Below are positions 1-5,365 of a stretch of DNA of 7,897 bases, in pieces. The DNA comes from JBGPHT01 sp041484525 (GTDB lineage Bacteria; Acidobacteriota; Terriglobia; Bryobacterales; Bryobacteraceae), in assembly GCA_041484525.1 (NCBI GenBank), contig JBGPHT010000247.1, positions 1 through 7,897 on the forward strand, read 5' to 3'. The notes under the pieces were generated by a model that made no database searches, was not told the origin of the DNA, and saw only the letters and a program-made list of their open reading frames with translations. The position numbers and the translations under genes were made by a program. Each line of letters opens with the position of its first letter. Positions within the stretch are counted from its first letter, which is position 1.

Positions 1-157
1 ACGCAAACTCGAACCGGAATTGCAAGGGACTCTTGCCCGTCACTGTCTGATACAGCCACCGCATCTGTGCCGGCTTGATCTTCAGTGGACGCCCCTTCAG
101 CGCGCGGGCTTTCAGCGCACCCCAACCGCCGGCACGGTACCAGACGAATGCCTGATC
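1..157 (-). mobile_element. IS630-family transposase, partial (N-terminal DNA-binding part)
   Basis: The minus strand is open from a TGA at 158-160 to the left edge (52 codons). It reads FVWYRAGGWGALKARALKGR, then RWLYQTVTGKSPLQFRFEFA. This is the hallmark of the IS630-family N-terminal region: the end of a helix-turn-helix, the GGW-AL-AR-GRP linker, then the RW-Y-TVT-K-PLQ-F-FA stretch just before the conserved ALW. The catalytic DDE part would lie left of the window. Normally about 50 residues with the first helices precede this point, but here the frame closes at the TGA and I find no clear continuation upstream. The copy is probably truncated or mutated at its 5' end, although the window edge prevents judging the rest. 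The family call is from remembered conservation and is firm; element boundaries are not visible. Confidence 0.82.
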
Positions 158-288
158 TCAAGACTCTGCGACGGGAAGCACAATCCCGGAATCGCCGAAT
201 GAATCGCGCGAGCATCAAGATCAACTGGAAGTTCGATCGCAAAGCTGCCCGTCGCAAATTCAGGTACAAACAGAACTATTTCACGCGG
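115..288 (-). other. Open 58-codon segment in frame with the protease module, unidentified
   Basis: Between the TGA that ends the protease module (289-291) and a TGA at 112-114, the same minus frame stays open for 58 codons. It begins PREIVLFVPEFATGSFAIEL and later contains DLDARAIHSAIPGLCF. It has no ATG and no recognisable domain, and it overlaps the start of the IS630 fragment in another frame. It could be leftover coding sequence from whatever originally followed the protease, or it could be open by chance. I do not call it a gene. Confidence 0.2.
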
Positions 289-1239
289 TCAAAGACCTAG
301 CAGATTGCCGGTGCCCTTTTCTAGCACGGGAGCACCGGAGTCGCCCTCAGCGCAATCGGTTCGGCAGGCCACTACTTTGGTGAAGGTTGCGGAGGCCGCG
401 GTTCCCTCTGGTTTGCGCAGACCTACCTTTCAGGAACTATGGAAGGCGAGAGTTTCGCCCTCGGCATGTTCGGTGCGAACGCCGAAGAGATCAGTTTGGA
501 CATGGTCGGAGAGTTCCTCGGCGCTGCGGCGATCCACGGCCGTGATGGTCCGGTTTTGGCCGACGATGCGGTTTGAGGGCGCGCCTGCGGCGGCATTGAG
601 TTGGAAGATCGCGAAATCGGCGATATTCGCGGCACCGCCGAAGGTGATAGTGGAGAACTTTGGGGTGAGCGTGCCGACGGAGTTCTGATCAGCGTCGGCG
701 ACGCTTTGCGGCTGCTCGATCAGGTCGGTATCCGGATTGACATCGATGCCACAGCGGGCGATCGTATGGGAGCAGCCGAGACCGAAGAGCGTGCCAGCAC
801 GTTGGTTCCAGCGCACATCGGCACACATCGTTCCAGGCTCGCCGAACTCGTGGGAGACTTCAAGAGCGGGCTGGATTGGGCGGATGCGGTCCGACGGCGC
901 GTGCCCGATGAGGCTGCCGCGGAGTTGGACTACATCCGTGGTGACTGTGACCCCGATACTGCGCAGGCGGAGTTCGGCGGGGACGAATTGGTTCTTCGCG
1001 AGTCGCGATTTCGCGAACTTGCGGCGGACGAAGATCGTAACGCCGAGTGGCCCTCTGGAATCGGCGCCGGCAGCCTTGCGGGCGATGCCGATGCCGACCA
1101 CGTTGGCACGCCAGCCCCAGGAGCGGGAGTGACGGTGATCGGCGGTGCGGTCCTTGCCGAGAGCGCGATTGCGGGGGGTCATGTGAAGGGCCGTGAGGCG
1201 ATCCACGGCCCTGGCCGCGCGGGCGAAAGGCGTACTCAT
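289..1239 (-). pseudogene. Trypsin-like (PA clan) serine protease module, interrupted by TGA before the catalytic Ser
   Basis: Numbering from the ATG at 1239, the module is 316 codons with a TGA at codon 270. NVVGIGIARK (46-55) and GVTIFVRRKF (66-75) followed by TDVVQLRG (101-108) match the N-terminal signature of bacterial Nal1-like trypsin-fold proteases. AGTL is followed by GCSHTIA with candidate catalytic His158. NIADFAIF holds candidate Asp208. After the stop, in the same frame, DCAEGDSGAPVLEKG supplies Ser301 and the oxyanion-hole Gly. All three triad residues are thus present, but Ser is out of reach unless the TGA is read through. A single C-to-T change (CGA to TGA) would explain the stop. 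The frame ends GNLLGL at 289-291, shorter than usual for the family, which normally continues with a further strand and helix after GL. A ribosome binding site is weak (AGAG), so translation may depend on the upstream module. The family is inferred from motifs only; the substrate is unknown. Confidence 0.7.
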
Positions 1240-2763
1240 TTTCTTACTCTTCAGGAGGTCCGTGACAGTCTTGACGGAGAAGTTGAGACCCCAGACAAAC
1301 TGGGTGCCCCAGAGTTCGACGATCGGGCCGGACGGCGACGTGACCGTAGCGGAGTCTGCGTTGCCGGCGACCGGTGGAGTGGGAGGCTGGCGTTTGCGAT
1401 TAAACTGAGTGCCAAAGAAGAAATGGGCTTTGTTCATGCCGATGCCGCCGGCCAGGACAGGGTGTTGGAGCGGTTTGCTGGCGATCGGAATGCCGACCAT
1501 GACGACGGTCAGCAGTTGCGCCTTGATATTCTTGGTTTCAAATCCAGCTTTGTGATCGAATAGCCACCACGGACTGAAGTCGAGCATCGCGGCAAGACGC
1601 TGCTTTTTGACTTCGCGGGCGGTAATGTTGCCGTCGTTGAGGTCCACAGTGGCTTCTTTGTAGCTGGTCAAGGGAAGGGCGAGGCTGAAGTCAATCGGGT
1701 AGCGGCGTTCGTTATCCCAGGTGTTTTTGGAAAGTTCCTTCTGCTCGCTTTTTTCGCCTTCCGGCGCAGGATCCGCGGCCAACGAGGTAACCACGATATC
1801 GGAGGGAAGTGGTTCGACCTGGAATTCCTTACCTCCGGCGAAGGGCACGTAATCGGGCAGGGTGATCGCAATGAACTGCGGAGCGCCCATACCGGCAACG
1901 CCGGCGAACGAGAGCGTATCGCGAAGGTTGGCGAGCGGCGTGGGGATCTTCTTGGTAATCGCGATCTTATAGGTAATTGAGTCCAGGATGGCTTTGGAGT
2001 GGGCGGAGATGAAGCGGGAACCTGGCATGGCGACGAGGTTGGTTCGCGAGGCGGCGTCGATCAGAGTGTAGCGGGCCGCGGGTACGCGGGTGTTGTTGAG
2101 CAATAGTTTTTCGTGGACCAGTTCGTAGGCGAGTTGTTGTGCCCTGTGTTCGATCCAGTTGGCTTTTGGATCGCTCGCATCCAGTTGATGGCTGGCCGTG
2201 CAGGACCAGTCCACGCTCGGCTGCGAGGCATTCTCGCGCAGGCTGGGCACGGGCGTCAGACTATCGGGGAGGTGGTCCTTGACGTCGGTGTGGGATCGGA
2301 ACTGGCTGAGCGCTTCGTTGAAGGCCGCACATTCCGAGGATGAGGCAAGGCTCCTGATCCAGTACATGTAGACGAGACCCGCTTCGCGAGAGCCAAAGAC
2401 GCGCTTCTGGGCGAACCAATCAGTCCAGGGATCGCTGAGCCGTTGGAGCGGGCTGGGATGTTGCAGTTGTTGCTGGTACGTGTTCCACGTCTCTGTTGCG
2501 AACGCGGTTTTCGCATCCTCCGGTGTGGTGACGTGGATGAGGTAATAGCGGTTGGCGGCCGCGGGGTGGTCGAGGGCCTTCTGGATGAGGTCCGGCGCGA
2601 GTGCGGCAGTGATGGGATCGGGCTGCGTCATGGTGACGACCTCGCCGCCCGGCGCGGTGGCAGTCGGGGGGCTGATCGCCCTTGGGACCGCCTGGATGAC
2701 TACGGTTTGGTCCTGGGCGAGGGCGGCGAAGGCCAAGGCGAAGACCAGTAGCAAGCGTTTCAT
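430..2763 (-). CDS. Exported protein of unknown function fused in frame to a trypsin-like protease module
   Basis: As translated, this is a 777-residue product ending at TGA 430-432. The ATG at 2763-2761 is chosen because AGGAGG lies 6 bases upstream and a clear signal peptide follows: M-K-R, hydrophobic LLLVFALAFAALA, predicted cleavage ALA|Q. Residues 1-508 form an exported domain I do not recognise. It is rich in Gln, Pro, Ala and aromatic residues and has no long membrane helix. Its end (GTQFVWGLNFSVKTVTDLL) looks beta-stranded, so an envelope or outer-membrane location is plausible. Residue 509 is the Met of a normal-looking protease start (MSTPFARAAR, ATG at 1239-1237). Residues 509-777 carry the N-terminal part of a PA-clan protease, described separately. 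No stop separates the two parts. The reading frame is also open upstream of 2763 for 147 codons, but that stretch is IS256 debris. It may therefore be one fusion protein, or two coupled genes merged by a one-base change at the AAAA run at 1239-1242. Confidence 0.72.
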   Translation of the reverse strand: MKRLLLVFALAFAALAQDQTVVIQAVPRAISPPTATAPGGEVVTMTQPDPITAALAPDLIQKALDHPAAANRYYLIHVTTPEDAKTAFATETWNTYQQQLQHPSPLQRLSDPWTDWFAQKRVFGSREAGLVYMYWIRSLASSSECAAFNEALSQFRSHTDVKDHLPDSLTPVPSLRENASQPSVDWSCTASHQLDASDPKANWIEHRAQQLAYELVHEKLLLNNTRVPAARYTLIDAASRTNLVAMPGSRFISAHSKAILDSITYKIAITKKIPTPLANLRDTLSFAGVAGMGAPQFIAITLPDYVPFAGGKEFQVEPLPSDIVVTSLAADPAPEGEKSEQKELSKNTWDNERRYPIDFSLALPLTSYKEATVDLNDGNITAREVKKQRLAAMLDFSPWWLFDHKAGFETKNIKAQLLTVVMVGIPIASKPLQHPVLAGGIGMNKAHFFFGTQFNRKRQPPTPPVAGNADSATVTSPSGPIVELWGTQFVWGLNFSVKTVTDLLKSKKMSTPFARAARAVDRLTALHMTPRNRALGKDRTADHRHSRSWGWRANVVGIGIARKAAGADSRGPLGVTIFVRRKFAKSRLAKNQFVPAELRLRSIGVTVTTDVVQLRGSLIGHAPSDRIRPIQPALEVSHEFGEPGTMCADVRWNQRAGTLFGLGCSHTIARCGIDVNPDTDLIEQPQSVADADQNSVGTLTPKFSTITFGGAANIADFAIFQLNAAAGAPSNRIVGQNRTITAVDRRSAEELSDHVQTDLFGVRTEHAEGETLAFHSS

Positions 2764-2769
2764 GCGTTT

Positions 2770-2775
2770 CCTCCT
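2770..2775 (-). promoter_or_regulatory. Strong ribosome binding site for the exported-protein gene
   Basis: The minus strand reads AGGAGG, then AAACGC, then ATG at 2763. This near-perfect Shine-Dalgarno with a 6-base gap decides the start and shows that the open frame reaching back to 3204 is not the native N-terminus. I could not place a convincing promoter in the 80 bases between this site and the IS256 remnant. Confidence 0.85.
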
Positions 2776-2843
2776 CTGAGCTTGGAGAGTTCTATCTGGA
2801 CAAGCGCAAATAGGCGGAGAAACGGGACAGGAATGCCACGCCT

Positions 2844-3335
2844 CTAAGGTCGCATCGGGTAAGATTGACAAGTTGCACCGAATCGCAGAGCGGTTGATGG
2901 GGGGTTTAGATTTTTGTGTAAGTAGCCGTTCTCTGCTCTTGTCAGCGCGACGATTCGGGTCTGGGCCGTCTCGATCCGGTCGCCCCAAAGCAGGACGAAG
3001 TGATTCAATGAGACACGCCAGTCGCGCGACGCTTTCCATTTCTTGGAGACGTTTTTCAAAGCCAGGTACAGCAGGCTTCAGCGCCGCCTCTTCATCCGGA
3101 AATGAGCCGCGCGTCTTGATCACCTTCCGCAGGCTCATGTTCAGTGACTCCACGATGTTGGTGGTGTAGACCGCGCGCCCTGCTTTCCGCTCTTTCCAGT
3201 TCACTTAATTCAGGCTGTTGCGCACCAGATGCACGATGCAGAGCTGCACCTACGCATGCGTTTTCGGATATACGCTCGGAGCAGTTGGTCACCGCCAACG
3301 TCGGCGCAGCAACTCCGCGTGCTGAGAGCGGCACC
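2844..3335 (-). mobile_element. Decayed IS256-family (mutator-type) transposase remnant
   Basis: Pieces of the IS256 C-terminal half appear in order on the minus strand, in more than one frame. LAVTNCSERI near 3300 resembles the DG-GF-EAI region. VQLCIVHLVRNSLN is followed by a TAA at 3205-3207 where the family has Tyr, then VNWKERKA. GRAVYTTNIVESLNMSLRKV and IKTRGSFPDEEAALK follow directly. Finally LYLALKNVSKKWKASRDWRV and SLNHFVLLWGDRI appear in another frame, ending at 2844. Damage is clear. A second stop (TAG) precedes VQL. About 60 residues usually found between WKERKA and VYTTN are missing near 3180. An extra C near 3075 breaks EEAALK-LLYLAL. No N-terminal half or inverted repeats could be identified. 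The element sits just upstream of the exported-protein gene and may have displaced its promoter. Confidence 0.85.
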
Positions 3336-3877
3336 AGTTGCTGTGTGGGCCGACGATCCATTCAGAGCCGTGTCGAACCGTCGAACCGGTGGAATCGGCA
3401 GGCTCTGGCTGGCAGCCAATAACATAATTTTGTCGGTCTTCGCGAACGGACCTTTATCGCCGTTGAGACTGACGATGGGTCTACTGTCGAAGTGCGTGGG
3501 ACTTCCGAATTCGGCGGCATTGTCCTGAAGTACGGCATGGCATTTTCAGGGGTGGTTTCACAAAGCACAGCATAGTGCCGTGTCCCGAGGAAACCCATCT
3601 GCCTTCGGACTCGTCGCGAACAGCCGTGTCACATCGAAGCGGCTAAGAGCGAACAGCACTGGCTAATCTTATACTGCGCTTTTTGGGGGGGCTCAACGGC
3701 AGGCCGTCAACTATGAAAGAAATGCCATGTATCGGCCGTGCTTAATGTGTTTACGCAATTTACGATATTAATGTGGTTTACTGAAAATACGAAGGTTACG
3801 TTTTGAGGTAAGGACGCATTATTGTTTGGCGGCTGGGTTGCTCTGGAAACACCGACTGAGCTGGTCAATGGGGCGGG
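3336..3877. other. 542-base stretch with no convincing gene
   Basis: On the minus strand two overlapping frames are open. One runs from about 3598 to 3362 and begins MGFLGTRHYAVLCETTPENA. The other runs from about 3550 into the IS256 remnant and contains AAEFGSPTHFDSRPIVSLNG. They read as if a single frame had been broken, but I recognise no family and neither has a good ribosome binding site. From about 3700 to 3830 the DNA is clearly AT-richer than its surroundings and just precedes the gene at 3896, so a promoter for that gene is likely here. Candidate boxes such as TTTACG (3759-3764) with GAAAAT (3783-3788) are poor matches, so I do not call one. A run of seven G follows five T at 3680-3691. 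Confidence 0.4.
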
Positions 3878-3885
3878 GTGGCTGA

Positions 3886-3891
3886 AAGGAG
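3886..3891 (+). promoter_or_regulatory. Ribosome binding site for the small exported protein
   Basis: AAGGAG lies 4 bases before the ATG at 3896. It favours this ATG over the in-frame GTG at 3878, and the ATG start also yields a clean signal peptide. Confidence 0.7.
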
Positions 3892-3895
3892 AACT

Positions 3896-4371
3896 ATGCC
3901 GAAACTCGTTGCTTCTACTATCATGCTGGCGCTCGTCCTAGCGATGGGAATGGGAACGGGAACGGCGCTGGCCCAAACTGAAGGAATGGTCTATGTGGGA
4001 CGCCTGTACTTGGAGTCCAACATGGAGGCGTGGGCGCAACACGCGACATTGTGCTTCCCACGGGTCTCAAGCCGGACCCGTCGTATCAGCAGAATACCGT
4101 AATCAACGCCGGCGGTGGGGCGGAATCGACTCTCACTGCCGCCCGAATTCCAAGTGGACTCTACATTCGTCCCAGCGGCACAACCGACGGGCCGAAGCGG
4201 TGGTCAGTCGACCATCCTATTGTTGAGGTAGCCGAATGGGATCCCCGGACCTTCGCGGTCAAGCGGCTGCGCTTCAAGATGAACCTGTATTCGGATGCGG
4301 GCAGCGGGTTCTTCCGGCCGAACGGCGGCGCCAACTGCTTCGTAGACGTATGCGTCAAGCCGCTCCCTTAA
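3896..4371 (+). pseudogene. Small exported protein of unknown function, frameshifted
   Basis: The ATG at 3896 opens a typical signal peptide: MPK, hydrophobic LVASTIMLALVLAMGMG, cleavage predicted at ALA26|Q27. Near 4030 this frame leaves the apparent coding sequence and stops at 4102. A neighbouring frame beginning at 4030 continues to TAA 4369-4371 and reads RDIVLPTGLKPDPSYQQN, later WSVDHPIVEVAEWD and FFRPNGGANCFVDVCVKPL. Restoring one G next to 4030/4031 (GCG GTG GGC in place of GCG TGG GC) joins them into a 158-residue protein, about 132 residues after signal removal. Only two Cys (both near the C-terminus, in CFVDVC) occur in the downstream half, which could form a disulfide outside the cytoplasm. 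I recognise no family. The lesion may be real or a one-base sequencing error, since both halves look coding. Six-base units GGGAAT/GGGAAC recur in the signal-peptide part. Confidence 0.6.
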
Positions 4372-4442
4372 GTTTTTCGGAACCGGAAGCAAAACCTCGC
4401 TTGATCAAGCTAATCTCGTCGAGCGAGGTCTCTTTTTCTTCG

Positions 4443-4889
4443 ATGAAGCAGAATGCAGACGGGAAACCTCGGGAGAAGATCGAATCCCAGAAGAAGCGGG
4501 TGACGGTGCTCGTTGATGCAGTGCTTGCAGCCAGCCTCAGGGAACTCGTGTCCCTAACAGCAACCCGCCACACCATGTCATCGGTAGTGGGCAAAGCCAT
4601 GCAAGAAGCCGCGCGGTTTCCTGGAAAGCGCTATGGGCCATTCCCGCGCACGCCTTCGGAACGCGAGATCCGGCTGAAGGGCGGAAGACCGCCGCGGCTG
4701 CCAACAGTCTCTGAAAACAGGGCAAGCTCGAAAAGAGTTCCAATTACTGTTTACGTTGATGATGAGGTCATCAATCGGCTGAAGAAAGCCGTGTACCACT
4801 CGCCCACTCGATTCACAATGGCCGAGGTCGTCAGTACATCTCTCCAGAGCGCAGTACGCATCCTGGAACGGCACAAGTATCACGAATAG
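4443..4889 (+). CDS. Tandem ribbon-helix-helix-like DNA-binding protein (two repeats in one chain)
   Basis: A 148-residue basic protein. Two copies of the same unit are visible. Copy 1 (about 17-62) reads KKRVTVLVDAVLAASLRELV and TRHTMSSVVGKAMQEA. Copy 2 (about 96-143) reads SKRVPITVYVDDEVINRLKK and TRFTMAEVVSTSLQSAVRIL. Each has a short beta strand (V-V-VD), a helix, a turn with T-R-(H/F)-TM, and a second helix: the ribbon-helix-helix plan (MetJ/Arc/CopG type). Between them lies RYGPFPRTPSEREIRLKGGR, close to the GGPFP-R...GRP tail I associate with small plasmid-type RHH proteins. RHH proteins normally dimerise to form the DNA-contacting ribbon, so two units in one chain may make a built-in dimer. 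The ATG at 4443 is the only in-frame Met before copy 1 in a sensible place; its ribosome binding site is weak. Family and role (repressor or segregation-type binder) are inferred; targets are unknown. Confidence 0.65.
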   Translation: MKQNADGKPREKIESQKKRVTVLVDAVLAASLRELVSLTATRHTMSSVVGKAMQEAARFPGKRYGPFPRTPSEREIRLKGGRPPRLPTVSENRASSKRVPITVYVDDEVINRLKKAVYHSPTRFTMAEVVSTSLQSAVRILERHKYHE

Positions 4890-5001
4890 ACACATCGACG
4901 TTTGGCGCTGCTTGGCACAAGATCGTCGAGACCATTTGGCATTCTTGGAGATCATTCCAGTCGCCACTCCGGACGGTGTCGGATCTCTCTAGGCTGGGTA
5001 C

Positions 5002-5184
5002 ATGTCCCCAAAAAGGCTCTCTGGAAGTAACGATGAAAACGGTCAAGACCTGATCGAGTACACCCTCTTGATGGCCTTTGTGGCGCTCGCGTCGGCCGCG
5101 CTGTTTATAGGTGCTGGGGTAGTCAAGGGCATCTGGTCGGTGACCAACAGCCAACTGCAAGCGGCCAATTCCCAAGCCAGTTGA
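5002..5184 (+). CDS. Flp-family (type IVb) pilin
   Basis: A 60-residue protein with a short charged leader (MSPKRLSGSNDENG), then QDLIEYTLLMAFVALASAAL, a long hydrophobic helix, then a polar tail (NSQLQAANSQAS). G14|Q15 with E19 and Y20 fits the type IVb prepilin site (G, then Glu at +5 followed by Tyr), which is cut by a TadV-like prepilin peptidase. The mature subunit of about 46 residues matches Flp size. Such pilins are assembled by Tad secretion systems into adhesive fibres. No tad or cpa genes are in this window, so the pilin is either at the edge of a locus or an orphan. Ribosome binding site is poor (AGGCTGGGTAC before ATG); no better in-frame start exists before G14. It is followed after 181 bases by the surface-protein gene on the same strand; co-transcription is possible but unproven. 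Confidence 0.85.
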   Translation: MSPKRLSGSNDENGQDLIEYTLLMAFVALASAALFIGAGVVKGIWSVTNSQLQAANSQAS

Positions 5185-5354
5185 TCTGCCTAGACAGCAC
5201 CTGGACGAACGCTAGGCCGTCGAATGGTGATAGCATCCACGATCCAGCATTCGCCGAATCATTCTTCAGGAATGGGACACAGGGAGTAGCTCTCCATCAC
5301 TCTACAAGTAGGCTATTACGCACATCCGTGGGAGACTGGGAAAGGGTAGCGCCC

Positions 5355-5360
5355 GGAGGT
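5355..5360 (+). promoter_or_regulatory. Strong ribosome binding site that selects a TTG start
   Basis: GGAGGT lies 5 bases before TTG at 5366-5368. The next codons give Ile-Arg-Arg and then a hydrophobic signal sequence, so the uncommon TTG is the best start. A GTG at 5361 directly after the site is in a different frame. Confidence 0.75.
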
Positions 5361-5365
5361 GTGAT

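Noticed and set aside
185..196. A second GDSG string on the minus strand, in the small frame reading FGDSGIVLPVAES
   Set aside because: It is in a different frame from the protease, flanked closely by stops, and overlaps the IS630-side sequence. The true Ser motif is the in-frame one at 334-345.
430..432. TGA as a selenocysteine codon in the protease
   Set aside because: The position precedes the Ser motif and is not catalytic in this fold. I saw no obvious SECIS-like hairpin directly after it, and a simple nonsense change is more likely.
601..1563. A 320-codon plus-strand open frame
   Set aside because: It lies antisense to the protease and exported-protein frame, is rich in Asp, Glu, Arg and Gly as expected for a GC-rich shadow, and has no recognisable domain.
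2802..3697. Possible inverted repeats of the IS256 element (AAGCGCA near 2805 and, inverted, near 3680)
   Set aside because: Only seven bases match over about 900 bases, which is expected by chance.
4914..4930. TTGGCACAAGATCGTCG upstream of the pilin, resembling a sigma-54 promoter
   Set aside because: The -24 half fits, but the required GC at the -12 position is TC.
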